Shown: piece after piece, positions 9,836-23,697 of the stretch
Position numbering within the stretch: the first letter of the stretch is position 1
Layout of the letters: each line of letters begins with the position of its first letter
From: Hygrophila difformis
Lineage: Eukaryota; Streptophyta; Magnoliopsida; Lamiales; Acanthaceae
Length of the DNA: 64,000 nt
Direction of reading: 5' to 3'
Assembly (NCBI GenBank): GCA_030278955.1
Contig: JAOANR010000009.1
Coordinates: forward strand, 40,386,945-40,450,944
Position numbers and translations under genes: made by a program
The notes under the pieces: generated by a model
The model's database searches: none
What the model was told of the DNA's origin: nothing
What the model saw: only the letters and a program-made list of their open reading frames with translations

Positions 9836-12343
9836 TGTAATACCCGCGATCTTTAATAAAAAGAAATGGAATAAATTCGAAGAGCAAGAGAATTTCAATT
9901 CCAAGAACCTGTGAAGTCGGAAATAATTTAATTAAATAATTTATTACACGGGAGTCAAAAGTCGACGAATTCAAACTCGACGGATTCAAGATTTCGAATA
10001 CGAAATAATCTCGAGTCGAAATGAATTTAAAAATAGTAATTTATAACCCGAGAATGACTCGAATAATCGAGCCCGAAAACGTAGGAGGATAGAAGCCCTA
10101 GAGAGAGGAGAAAAAGCCCGACGGGACAACACGGCCCGGCCCAGGCTGAAGCCCAGACCGGGGGCGCGCGGTCCTCACGCCGAAATCGTGGATTAGCGCG
10201 CCCCGAGCGCCCCGGAGGACAGGACAGCTGCACTTGCGCGATTTCGGCGATTTTCTTACCATAATTCGACCCTTAACGTTGGAAACTCGCTTAAACTCGG
10301 GAGGAAGGTATCGGGGACGATCCTAATACCCTAAATTCAGATTTTTAAACCCTAATCTACCCAAAAGCAGCCCCTCTATGCCCTCACAATCTCTCCCACA
10401 TTCATCCTACCCGAAAACCCCAAAGTTCTTGTGTTGTGGACTTCCTGACGACCCAAATCCGAGCAAGAGGACGTGAGGAGCAAGAGATCAAGCCTTCAGG
10501 ACGTTGGTAAGTGTTTATTAAGTTTTTCCTTCGACTTTTTGAGTCAACCCTTCGATCTAACTACAAATATTTCCTTGCGTTTTCAATTCATGGCCAAAGG
10601 AGGGAGAGTACGTGGGGATTTGATCTGTTCGTAGCAAACCGTAGGCGCCCGATCGATCCAGAGACATCCTAGGATTCATACTCAGTAGGTCAATACCTTT
10701 CGTATCAATATTGGTGGCTTCGGAACGTTCGTAATGCAAGATTTAAACAAGAACTAAAAATCTGTCCAAAAATCTCACCTTTGCGCGTTTTCTGAAATCC
10801 GCCTAAAACTCCTATCTCGGATGTCCTAAATGAAAAACTCAAAACTAAGATTTTGTTCCTACGGCTTTAATCTGCGTCGTGTTAAAATTTTAGAATTTTT
10901 CATCAAGTTTTGACCCCCGAAATCGAATCTGGTATTTCCTGCGGTTTTCTCAAAATCGAAAATTGTTGACAGATTTACGTGTCCGACTTCTAGGATGTTT
11001 TTCTAATAGATCCCATCGAAAATAATTTCCTCAGGAATGTGTCTGTAAAATTTCGTGCATTTTTGTTAACGTTTGAGCCTCCGGAAGTGATCTGGTTGTT
11101 CTGTGTTTTCAAAAAAACGAACTGACAGTTTTACTTATTGGAATTGATGTGCGAACCTGACTTAATCTGGAAAGGTTTTGTATAAAATGCCTCTAACAAA
11201 ACTTGTACAATTTTGTGTCTTCTACATGCCAGTAAATTTTCATAATTTTTGGAGTTTGTTTGTTAGGTCAAAAAGATGTTTTAAAAACAGTGCGTTGTTA
11301 TCGGTATCCTGACAGATTATGTTTTCTAAAAAGATCGTACAATTCGGCTTGTTTCCTCTCCTTATTTTGGAAAACTCAAAACATGAAAGTTGTTCATTAG
11401 GGTGTTTTTGATATACTGTGAAAATTTCAAGTCGATCACCTTTAAAATCAATTTTTAAGCGAAAAAGGCGCAAACTGTGACGAATTATGTATTAAACTTG
11501 GTGAAATTGAGATTTTCTAAACAAACGGTCGAATTCTCTTGAATGATAAACATCAAATTTTAATAGTGGTACTGGGTATGGCGGATAAGGTTGCGGCTGC
11601 CGGATCACTGGCTATATGAGATATTGATATGGCTGCGGTCGTCGGATCACCTGCTATATGAGATGATACGACTGCGGCCGCTGGATCACCGGCTATATGA
11701 GATATTATTGAGACTGAGGCGTAACGGGAATTAAAAGACTTGAGTGTTTAAATTATTTATTAATTTTTTTGTTATTATTTATGTATTTAAATTACGCTTT
11801 AAATTCATGCCTATGTCTTAAGTATATCATTTTTAAATTTAATTGTGTCTTTAGAAATATGCGAATTAATTCTTGTTTATTAATTCGAATTATATGTTTT
11901 TCAAATATGCACGAGTAAAAGTATATTTTAATTGTTAAATTTTAAAACCCCTTTATTGCTACGTTAGGGATTGTTCTTACTCAGTATTCTTTTATACTGA
12001 TAAAATCTTTTGTTTTCCTTTTCTTTTCAGAGTACGGTGAAAATGCATGAGGATGTGCATCGGGATCCGAGTAAATAATACTATGTTGCACCTTTCATTA
12101 AGACTTTATTAGACTTTGCGTTTTGGCCATGTCGGCGCATGATTTACTTTCCATTGCGATTATTTTATTATGCATATATTATATTATGCTACTTTTAAAT
12201 TATTATACTATGGGCTTATTTTTAAATTATTTTGAAATACCTCTAGCCTTAGCATCTCTTGAGTGAGTTCGAATGAGTCATGTCTTGCTTGGGAGGTGTG
12301 GCGGTGGCATCCCGGCTTGGGTTTCCAAAATCGGGGTGTTACA
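9836..12343 (+). repeat. 3' LTR of the deleted element
   Basis: It runs from TGTAATACCCGCG to GGGGTGTTACA (2,508 bp). The order is a GC-rich block (about 10130-10215), donor-like TTG/GTAAGTG (GT at 10507), diverged modules, three degraded GCCGG/CCGGC units (11590-11702), CAGTAT/ATACTG stem, and acceptor-like CAG at 12028-12030. Near 11550-11570 a deletion has removed the TTAGGGG and CTCGGGA stems that the other copies keep. LINE sequence starts immediately after. Confidence 0.9.
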
Positions 12344-12399
12344 GTGTCACTTCCATGCGGATTTTAGTAGACAAAAGGAGGTATATTTCTTGTTGAGGA

Positions 12400-14848
12400 T
12401 ATCGGCTTGTCAAGCCTGAATGTGGAGGATAAAAGTTGGCTAGTCAGGGCTTTTCTGAAGAGGAGGTTAAATTGGCTGTTTGGAATTGCGACGGGAATAA
12501 AGCACCCGGCTCTGACGGTTTTAACTTGAATTTTTTAAGAAATATTGGGAGAAGGTAAAAGGGGATGTAATGGAAATATTCTCAAAGCTAGAGTCCGACT
12601 GCTCGTTACCTAGGGAGGTTGGGGGTTCTTTTATCACTCTTATCCCTAAGGTGGATGCTCCGGTGGATTTTAAGGACTTCAGACCGATATCTATTGTTGG
12701 GAGTGTTTGTAAAATAGTTGCCAAGGTGCTAGCTAGAAGATTATATGAGGTAATAGAGAAGGTGGTGGGAGTATCACAAATGGCATTCTTAAAGGGGCGA
12801 CATATTTTAGATGAGGTTTTGATTGCAGCAGAAGTTATCCACTCCACGCAGTCCACAGGTCGATAGGGCTTTGTTATGAAGCTTGACTTTGCGAATTCTT
12901 ATGACAACATATCTTGGGATGCCCTTTTTCATGTTCTAGAGGCGATGGGGTTTGGGGAAAGGTGGATCAAATGGATCAAGGAGTGCGTGACTTTAGCCAC
13001 GACTGCTGTTATCCTAAATGGTTCTCCTATGAATTTTTTCAAATTGAAGAAGGGATTAAGGCAAGGCGACCCGTTATCCCTTTACCTCTTTGTGCTAGTA
13101 GCTGACATCGTGAACAGGCTGCTATTTCAGCGATTGAAAAGGGAATTTACCTGGGGCGGAAGTCGGCTGAAGATGGCCCGGAAATATCACACCTACAATA
13201 TGCGGATGACACTATTTTGTTTTGTGAAGGTGACTTACAGCAAGTGTTGATCATTAGAAGACTTCTCAGATGCATCACTCTAACCACGGGTCTAAAGGAT
13301 TAATTTCGGAAAAGCAGTCTATATGGAATAAATTGCTCCGATGAGTTAGTGAATGAAGCTGCCGCTTTGCTTGGATGTGGAGTTGGCAAGTGGGCAATGA
13401 AGCATTTGGGCATCCCTAAAGGGGGGAAGAGTTAATGGTATAGCTGTATGGCAACCGATTTTGGATAAGGTGGAGAAGATGCTAGCGGGTTGGAAAGGTA
13501 GGATGCTATCTCAAGCAGGTAGGCTTTGTTTGATAAATGCGGTATTGAATAGCTTGCCGGTATATTTCCTGTCTATTTTCAAAGTGCCAAGGGCAATGGC
13601 TGAAGGATTAGAGAAATTGAAAAGAAATTTTTTTTGGAATGAATGGGATGGGGCAAAGAAATTGCACATGGCCAATTGGAAAAAAAATTGTTCGCATAAG
13701 GAGGATGGTGGGCTGCATATTTGGGATGTTCAAAGATTTAATTCAGCTCTATTATTGAAGTGGAAGTGGTGATTTAGCAAGGAAAATTCACTTTGGAAAG
13801 AGGTAATAGATGCCAAATATTATGGGAGTAAGAAACCTTTAGTGCCGGAAACAAGGATAAGGAGATCTATATGGGGAAACATCTGTAGATCTACATGGGA
13901 GACTTCTACTATGGAGGGCTTCGGTAACAACTTCGAAATTCAAGTGGGGAATGGTGAATTGACATATTTTTACTTGGATAGGTGGGTTGAAGGAGGGCAG
14001 ACGATGAGGGAGCTGTTCCCACGTATATACTCGCTAGCTGTTAATAAATGCTGGAGAATAGCAGATGTTGGGACTTGGAATGGGTTTGTTTGGGAATGGA
14101 AAATATACTTACGAAGACCTCTGTTCAATTGGGAGGTGGAGATATGGAACGACTTGTTGATGGTGCTGGATAAATACTCCCTGTGCAGATTCATGGCTGA
14201 TAGGGTTGTTTGGCTAAGGGAGGGGAATGGAATGTTCACAACACGTTCATGCCGAAGGCAATCTGTTGAAGGGGAGAGAGATGCGTCTAGAGGAATTTGG
14301 CATTGTTTATGGAAATTAAGATGCCCGATGAAGGTCAAGCTTCTTGCTTGGAAAGTTTATCAGGATGCATTACCAGTTCGTGGTCCCCTTGTCAGCCGAA
14401 ATTGCATCCAGGTATCGAATGTTTTTAACCCTTGTCGCGACAAGGAAATAGAGACTGTTGATCATTTATTTTACCAATGTGAGGTAGTAAGTCTTATTTA
14501 GTACCATGGGTTGGAGTTGTTTGGTATTGATTGGGTGCTGCCTGGGATGGCTAAAAATTTAATGGAGGTGTGGTTTGGCATTGATCCTAAGAAAGGTTGG
14601 AGGGAGACATGGTTACTCTTGGGAATGGTTGTGATATGGACAGTCTGAAGTGGAGAAGCGGTGTGGTTTTTCAGGGGCAACTATTTAATCTAAAGGAGGC
14701 GGTAGACGAAATGAGATGGCGTGTTGGTGCTTGGTGGAAAGCGGAGAATAATCACTTGGATGAGAGCTTGAGCTGCTTGGATTATACTTATCCTTGTACC
14801 TATTTCGAACAACATGTAGGGGAGTTAAAGTACCTCGGAATGGGTTAG
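12400..14848 (+). pseudogene. LINE ORF2 reverse transcriptase pseudogene
   Basis: Non-LTR reverse transcriptase blocks are in order: L-I-P-K (about 12640) with FRPIS (about 12680), the AFLKGRHILDEVL block (about 12784), KLDFANSYD-x-I-SW (12879-12917, first catalytic Asp), GLRQGDPLS (about 13050), and YADD at 13199-13210 holding the catalytic Asp pair. Downstream come the thumb-like WKGRMLSQAGR block (13488) and a long C-terminal region to about 14500 with W-rich segments usual in plant L1. A stop (12864-12866) and several frameshifts, one between 13110 and 13199, inactivate it. The enzyme would copy LINE RNA at the nicked target. Confidence 0.85.
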
Positions 14849-14849
14849 T

Positions 14850-15287
14850 GTGGGAACGCCCAAAGACGGGTTGGTGGAAAATCAACACAGACGGGTCATC
14901 ATTGGGGAACCCCAGGCCAGCAGAGATTGGAGGCATTGTAAGGGATGGTGAGGGGGTATTATATTTTCGGACAACATTGGATGCACAGATTCGTCCGAGG
15001 CAGAGTTGACAGCTGTAAACAAGACCTGCAGGGCTTTAATACGTGACCAAGGTTTCCCGTTACAAAGAATGATCTTTGAATGTGATTCATACAATGTAGT
15101 AGGTTGGTTAAAAGACCCAAGTTCTGTGTTGTGCTGTTTCCACAGCTTGATGGCTCCTATTGTGGAGGTGATGAGATTCGCGGGGGTGTTTAAAGTCCAG
15201 CACATCTTGAGAGAACACAACACTTTAGCTGACTACTGGGCAAAGAGAAGAGCATCAGGAGGTGGTAGGATCGAAGAGTGGAGCTAA
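14850..15287 (+). pseudogene. C-terminal RNase H domain of LINE ORF2, frameshifted
   Basis: It shows the plant-type RNase H signature: INTDGSSLGNP (about 14881, first Asp), AEL-T-AV (about 15000, Glu), FECDS (about 15077, Asp) and N-T-LAD (about 15222, final Asp). The second half is in another frame from about 15005. Plant L1 elements commonly carry such a domain after the reverse transcriptase to degrade RNA in RNA:DNA hybrids. The frame ends at 15287 before a 3' UTR of about 200 bases and the A-tail. Confidence 0.8.
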
Positions 15288-15590
15288 TGGGTGAAGCGAG
15301 ATGTAGTGCTATACATCTGTAAGTGTCTTGTCTATGCTTTGAGAGTTCTGTGAGTGTCTGGTTATGACCATTGTGCAGTAGGTTGTAAGTTGTGTTTACT
15401 ATGATGCGGCTTGTCAATTGCGTAGATGGTCGCAATATGTAAAACTAAGGGACTTTGTCTCCCTGGCCCATGATTGGAATAAAAATCTTTCCTGCAAAGA
15501 AAAAAAAATTCAATAAGTGTGTTGAATTCAAATACTATATAGTAAGAAATAATATACTAGTACTAACAGCCCACGCCGTGCGCCAGGGTT

Positions 15591-17390
<1,800 letters not shown>

Positions 17391-20300
17391 AAAAAAAACT
17401 CTCTCTAGAGTCTAGACTAGATTTCTTTCTTTTAATAATGCTAAGAGAAAAGGGCTTAGAAAGCTATAGAAAAGCCTCTAAACCCCTTCTTCGATAAAGG
17501 ATGAAGAGAAGACGAAGTAGTAATAGTCGGCTCTAAGAGTGGAGTACAACTACTCTTGTTATTCTCTTAAACGGTATTTAAAACCAGAGAAAGAGGCGCT
17601 TTAATATATTGATTTTTTCTGCTACGAAAATCAAATGTTTATCTTAGATATACCAATGAGAATAATGTATTTGAGTAAAGTACTTTCGACGCACTTCCCA
17701 TTCTCTCAATAATAAACAAAGAATTGGCTTAAATTCACACAGAACCGATGTGGACAAGTCCAATTATAGATCATGCTTTGACTTCAACCTGATTCCTCCA
17801 CTCCTTGAAAGTGTGTTGTGCTTTCGGGCGATGAATTTTGGATTGGTTTTCCACTCTATTAAGAGGTTCCCATCGAGAAATTCATTAATGAAATTTAAGA
17901 AGAATTCCCCCTGGTCTTTCTAAACCTCGAGGAAGGTGTCTCAGGAAGAGAAGACGCTGATGCCGCAAATCCAGTGTTATAGTATCCACTACTCTTGGTC
18001 TTGTTGGAGGAAGAACAATTAAATCAGAATAAGCTGTTAATGAATCTCCTAAATGTAGTATCTCTTTACTTGTGCATTATTATATAGAAAATGAAAGAAC
18101 AGTGTTTGGGGAAATGGGAATGCCATCAGCTTTAATTCTTGCACTTGACTTCAAGCCCGGATTCATCTTGAGAAATTCCTTTTGAATTCGAGACTTGAGC
18201 CCATGCTTCACCCCTGATATAGAAGTCCTACTTCGCGCCCCTCCTTTAGTGATTCCTAGCTGATAGAGGACTAGTCAAGGGCAAGGAATCCAATCTACCA
18301 CGGCAATCAACTCTATAGCTCAAGGCGCGGATTTATTTCTACATAGAAATCTATGGAAACCATATAGAAATCTACAGTTTCACTTTCACTAGCTTTTATT
18401 AGATGGAGGGCTGAAGTTCGACGCAGAGCTTTTTGGTTGTTAAGTTATAGCAGCACTGAGCAGCATCCAACATCGGAAGTCTTTCAGGATTGCACTAAAG
18501 TGGCTTAAGTAGCCCTCGAGGAATCCGTTTATTCTCTCCGTCTGAGCTTTCAAAGATATGCCGACCTACTAACTCTAACCATCATATACCTTAAGTTGTC
18601 TTCTATGATTACCGACATTTCGGGTTTTCAATAATTTCACATAAGATAAAAACTCTCTTCATCTGAATACATCCACCCTGATTTCTGACCTCTTGCATTA
18701 TATTACCATAACGTTAACGAGAAAAATCATTTAAACAAAAAAATTCAAGTTGTTGTGATTCTCCATGAAGCCTTTTTATTGGTCGAGGAAAGGAATATCG
18801 ATAGATTTCTATAGAGCTAAGAGGAATAAGCAGATTCAATAGGACAATAAAATTCTTGTGTGGTCCAAGGAAATCAAAGGTTGCTTCCACGATTTTGTAT
18901 ATATGGAATCTTTTAGTATCAGAATAGCTCTTATATTTTATGTTGACTTACTGTATTTAGAAATATATATATATATATATTAAGAATTTAGTACATAATT
19001 CTTGTCTCTGTTACAAGAAGGCAGAAAAAATGCATTATTATAGGAAAAAAAGAATTTTGAGGCGGAAGCTGTGGGTTCGAGCCCCGTCAGTCCCGACGGG
19101 GATCCTTTTCTTCTTTTCCATTCGCATTTCTCATCAAAGAAATAGGGGAGAATTTTCATTACTGAAACTAGTAGTTATGATGTAAAAGTGGATTAGGACT
19201 GGACTAGGCAGGGCAGTTCATTCATTCTGAACAACTTGGCTTGCATTAAACTTTCACATTAGCGCTACCCTAAAAGCTTACACTAGTTCATTCATCTTAT
19301 CTAGAGCAAGATTTGCTAAAATTTGGGGCTTCAGCCGCTAGCAACTTTTGTCCCGAAATATAAGCTCTTTTCCTTTCATTCTTTCAAAGGCTCTATCAAG
19401 GTTTTATCCCATTAGAAAGGAAAGCCAAACCTTGGCAAACCCTAAATTCTGCACAGTCTTGCATGGCTGCACTCCTTTCATCTTTCTTACTCCATTTACA
19501 GAGCATGCCACTGTGCCTACTACATTGAAATGGCTAGCAAGACAAGACAGGACCTTCTATAAGTCCTCGGAAAGGAGACAGTTTTCATATTAGTACACTG
19601 GGCAAACGTACATCTCATCTTCAACTTTGGCATCATTAGATAAGAAATACAAGACTTATATGGTTGCTCAATTAGACCTAGCCTCGCAACAGGAATCTCT
19701 TGATAATCATATGTTACGGGGCCCAACCCTCTATTTCAAAAGAGCCAAAACAGCAAGAAATTAATTCTTTACCCACATTGGGAAGAATGCTTAACCAAAT
19801 AAACCTGCACTAAAAGAGCGAATAAGAGCAAAGTAAACAAGCAAATACTACTATAGTTGAAAATAAGTCTAAAGGTAGAACCCCTAAACTAGAGCTAGTT
19901 CCTAATCCTAAGAAATAAATGAAAAAATTTCTGAATGGGACTAAGACTCGATTCACTAAGAAGATTGAATTGCTTGAACCTGGGGTTTGCTCATTGGTGC
20001 TTGCTTTGGAGTGAGAATTTGCGTAAAATCGATGTTGGAACTGAAAGGGCTATAAAAACCTTCTTCAACCCTTGGGGGAAAGAAAAGAATAGGAAATTTA
20101 GACTTCTTTCCGAACATTTGTAATACTTATGAACCATTTTATACAAATAGGAATACTAGGGGTAGAAACCTCTCTCTTTTCATTCATTTAAACCACATTT
20201 CTCGATACTTGTTTCCGTGATAGGATTGTTTTTTATCCCTTTAGGAGAGAAACAAGAAAGAGTAAATCTTTAGAGTGGGTATAGGAATTATGAACTCTTT

Positions 20301-20800
20301 CTTCTTATTGGCTATCGGAAGAAGGCAGATTTCACCTATAGATACGAGTAGGAAATAACTAGAAAGAGCTCCAAGAGCAAGAATTAGTCACTCTTTCTAC
20401 TTATGAACTTCTTGATTTCTTTCCTACGTACCAAATTCAAGGAAGTTTTCTACTTATTGAAATATAGATTCTTAAAACCTAGCAACTAAGGAAGTTGATT
20501 CTTTTCTTTTCCTATATTTCTTTGCGAACTCTCTCCATTCATTAATAAAAGGTTTCATTTACTTATTATATTTATTCACCTTTATTATTAGATAGGGCCT
20601 CCCTTGCATTACCAGGTATGATTGGTTCTGTTGACAAATTAATAGTCTTTTGGGGCCAATTACTAGCCCAAATATCTTTTAATGACAAAACTCCTAATTA
20701 CTTTTGTAATGGCAGTCAGAATGCTATTAATTCATTAAAATTGTAACATAGAAAAAACCCACAAACGCATTTCCAAGCTTGCTTTATTTAGGTGTAAAAA
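17391..20800. other. Organelle-like non-coding DNA
   Basis: No convincing gene is seen apart from the trnD fragment. The text has the mixed feel of plant mitochondrial intergenic DNA with plastid pieces and many short unrelated motifs. It lies between two recognisable organelle fragments, rpoC2 to the left and rrn26 to the right, so an organelle origin is inferred by position. An AT run lies at 18963-18980. Open frames at 19348-19593 and 19935-20123 show no recognisable protein. Confidence 0.5.
19060..19096 (+). pseudogene. trnD-GUC: 3' half of plastid trnD-GUC
   Basis: AGGCGGAAGCT, GGGTTCGAGCCCCGT and CAGTCCCG match the anticodon-stem end, T-arm and acceptor strand of plastid tRNA-Asp(GUC), with one visible difference. 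The 5' half (D-arm and anticodon loop) is absent. It cannot be a functional tRNA. Confidence 0.8.
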
Positions 20801-20870
20801 TACATCGGTAGGGGAGTGTTTCACCTTAGAGAGAAGCCTCCATGCGAGTAGTGGTGGACGAAGCATTGAA
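20801..20870 (+). pseudogene. rrn26: Mitochondrial rrn26 fragment, strongly decayed
   Basis: Starting ATCGGTAGGGGAGTG and running through AGTGGTGGACGAAGC, this matches the plant mitochondrial 26S rRNA segment also present at 34064-34250. Compared with that copy it shows mostly C-to-T and G-to-A changes, as expected for methylated nuclear DNA. The Athila-like element starts 49 bases downstream. Confidence 0.75.
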
Positions 20871-20913
20871 TGAATTGATCGTAAATTCTGAGATTTTAGT
20901 ATCTTTTTCTCTT

Positions 20914-20918
20914 CTAGA
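20914..20918. repeat. Target-site duplication CTAGA of the Athila-like element
   Basis: CTAGA lies directly left of the LTR start (20919) and is repeated directly right of the second LTR (33229-33233). This proves the two ends belong to one insertion into the organelle-derived DNA. Confidence 0.95.
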
Positions 20919-22123
20919 TGCTAGCTCGTCGTAAAGCTGCAAAATAAATATTATTTCCTACGCCACAAAACACAATAAGTAATGTAGTAGTGAGTAGGGT
21001 CGTCTCCCAAGGGATGCGATAAAGGATTCAATAAATTGATTATTTATTTTTATAGATATATAAAGGGGGATTTGATTTCACCTAATTCTAACAAAGAAAT
21101 AAAAATAAGCAAACAAAAATAAGAAAAGCAATCAATCTCCAAACTTCAATAATGAAAAGATCTAGCCTTGGCATGAATTTCATTTAGGATATGAATTTGT
21201 TCATCAACTTATAATTAAAATTTATTGGTCATATGGATAAATTGGTTATAGTTAAATCAACACGGTTGATAACCAACTTTTCCTTACCTTTTGATAGCTA
21301 AGGTACGACCGTTAGCTAATTCCCTTCTTGAGAGAGAAATACCAAGTACGACAAGGTAATTTATAATTCCAAAAGCATTAAACTCAAGAAAAGCCCAATT
21401 CAAATTAACAATATTCCTAAGAGGACTTGTTCAAAATTGATCCCAAATTCTCACTAGAGTGTCTGCTCTAGCTTTTTACTATTAATTAAAATTCAACACA
21501 ATTACGGATGAATAATTCTAATTTTAACAATGAATTCAATAAATTAATATGTGGCCACAACTATTAAATTAACAATTCAAACATATATTATAGAGAATTT
21601 AGAAATACCCAATGACCAACAAACATTCCATTCAATCCAAAACAAAGTTTCACAAATTCATATTTCTAAAATCAATTCATACCAAAGCTAGAAAATAGTT
21701 TACTCACACTCCATAAAAACTCCAATGAAATATGAAAAATTGAACATCTTCATTTGGTGGTGAAGAGTAATTTCTTTGGGACTTGGATAGAGAGGAAGAT
21801 GGAAGAATGTAGTGTTTGTGTAGTTCATAAGCTCCCAATTTATCGACTCAATCTTGCACATGTGTTTTCACTCTTCAATTTTGGTGGCTTGAATCTTCAA
21901 TTTTTGGTGGCTTGATTCTATGTTGGTAGCTTGTCTTTTTTTTTCTTCTTTCAACTTTGATGTCTCTTCACTTGTTCTTCAATTTTTTCCAAGTTCTTTT
22001 GTCAAGTATCTTGAACCTATTCACACACCAAAATTTACCAATTAAGAGTGTTTATATTGTGTTTACATTCAAAACAAGACAAAAAAATGTATGCCAAATA
22101 TTTATATTATTTAGCCTATATCA
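20919..22123 (-). repeat. 3' LTR of the Athila-like element
   Basis: 1,205 bp, starting TGCTAGCTCG and ending CCTATATCA on the plus strand. It is collinear with the right LTR at 31925-33228 except for an insertion of about 100 bp in that copy and scattered single differences. Confidence 0.95.
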
Positions 22124-22143
22124 ACTCCCCTACACCTAATCCT
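22124..22143 (-). promoter_or_regulatory. Polypurine tract of the Athila-like element
   Basis: On the minus strand TTAGGTGTAGGGGAGT directly precedes the 3' LTR. A related tract (GGTGTGGGGGGA) occurs internally at 23431-23446. Confidence 0.8.
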
Positions 22144-23697
22144 TGCTTGTCCTCAAGCATATATCAATACCAAATATCAAAAGTGCATGCCAAACCAAGT
22201 ATCATTCAACCATGTCAAAGTTTTATCAAAATTAAGGTATTCAAAGCCAACTATCTTCACAAAATGAGAAAATATATGAAGTGATCACACACCCTCAAGT
22301 GTTTAGGCTAATTTCACTCAATACGCATAGAGAACTATCACTCTCATAGGCTTGCAATCAAATCACAGTATTACCACATTTCAAATAAGAACAAGATGCT
22401 CATAATCAAAGGGACTTTATTAGGGTTTTAACGGGGCTAAGGCTGGGGTAGGAAAATATGGAATATGTAGGTTAAAAGAAACTGAGGAAATTGTCTATCT
22501 ATCAAAACATGCTACGAGACATATGTTGCACAAATTCTCTTTTTGACATCAACGATCAGGCCGCTCTCAAGATAAAGAATTACACTTTGCAACAAGAACA
22601 CGAAACATGTCTGTCTCTCTACTTTTTTTTTTCTTTTTTATATATGGATTTCGATAGCTTGACACGTTTATTAGAGGAATTCCAATATCTGAAAATTGCA
22701 GATTGAACTTCAACTTTGTGTTCATGACACTCCGTCAGAGGAACACGTGCCAAGCTTCTTACGTCCCCTGCCCTGTTTTTTTTTTTCAGGGCTCTCTTTT
22801 TTTTTCAAAGAGAGGCAGTACAATGACATCGTATACAAAAGCATAGTATACATAACTATCACTTCAAGTGCAGCTTCTAAACCATCACATGTAATGATAT
22901 CTAAACAAATTTCCTCATATTCATGGGGTTCAAATGAGCATGGCCATAATGAAAGAAAAAGGTCTCATAGGCTAAGGGTTAAACATGAACCAAGAAAAAT
23001 GGATATATCATCAATAGGCTCAACGAGGTTCACTAGGGGATAAGCACGGGTCAAGGGGAAAAATAAGGCCAAAATGGGGTAATCCTAGTGCCCTTATCAC
23101 CTTATTTGCATCAAGTTCAAAAATGAAAGTTGAATCAACTATGTATAATCAAGCAAGTTCTAGAAAATCATGTCTCATGCGTTTCACACAACAAAAATTT
23201 GAGCAATATGTGATGTGTATATTTTTTTTTCTTTTTCTTGCTCAAAGAGGCTCAAAAACTCACTTAGGGTTAAATGATAGAAAACTAAGCACACCTCTCA
23301 ATTATTTGACTAAAAACATTGCAAACTCTACAAAAGTCAAGCAATGCACATAAGAACTTGGCAAGATAAACGCACGAGGACAAGCTAGGAAGTTCAAAAA
23401 TTCATATTCATATGTAAGCTTATCCTAAAATCCCCCCACACCTAAATCATGCAATGTCCCGATTGCAAAATGAAGATGAAATAAAAAAGGAGGAGATAGG
23501 AACTTCCCTGGATTAAGTGGTGGCGCCCGCGGCGCCTATTGCTTGGCACGGAGGATCTCCAATATAGAGTCCATTTTCGCTTCAAGGCGAGCCTGAGATT
23601 CGGTCAATGTAGCTTGAGATTCTTTCAATGTGGCCAATTCTTGTTTGAGCTCGTGCACAGACATGTGGGAAAAAGGGCCCAGTGGAGCACCCGAGGA
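22144..23697 (-). other. 3' non-coding region of the Athila-like element
   Basis: About 1.5 kb between the extra ORF and the polypurine tract with no recognisable protein. It holds T-runs and A-rich stretches and a second polypurine-like tract at 23431-23446. Short open frames here are not supported. Confidence 0.7.
23431..23446 (-). promoter_or_regulatory. Internal second polypurine-like tract
   Basis: Reads TTTAGGTGTGGGGGGA on the minus strand, closely matching the terminal tract at 22124-22143. It lies between the extra ORF and the 3' LTR. It could prime a second plus-strand start or be a leftover of a duplication. Confidence 0.6.

Larger units (their letters stand above)
3791..12343 (+). 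mobile_element. Internally deleted long-LTR Ty3/gypsy-type element with nested solo LTR
   Basis: The parts occur in the right order for one element: LTR (3791-5966, 5' end missing), initiator-Met primer site (5970-5981), internal remnants (5984-6514 continuing at 9188-9835), stem-loop and polypurine tract (9797-9830), and 3' LTR (9836-12343). Removing the solo LTR at 6520-9182 with one copy of its TTGAG duplication restores a continuous internal region of only about 1.2 kb. No gag or pol is left, so the element could move only with proteins supplied by others. The element's own target duplication cannot be checked because the 5' end is truncated; the 3' flank is GTGTC. Confidence 0.75.
12344..15507 (+). 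mobile_element. L1-type LINE, 3' half (reverse transcriptase and RNase H) with poly(A)
   Basis: This is a plus-strand LINE remnant running from just before the reverse transcriptase domain to an A-tail at 15499-15507. An AATAAAAA-like signal lies just upstream of the tail (about 15479). The 5' side begins directly at an LTR end. It complements the 1285-3790 piece without overlap in the protein model. No target duplication could be confirmed; the right flank is TTCAATAAGTGTG. Confidence 0.85.
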
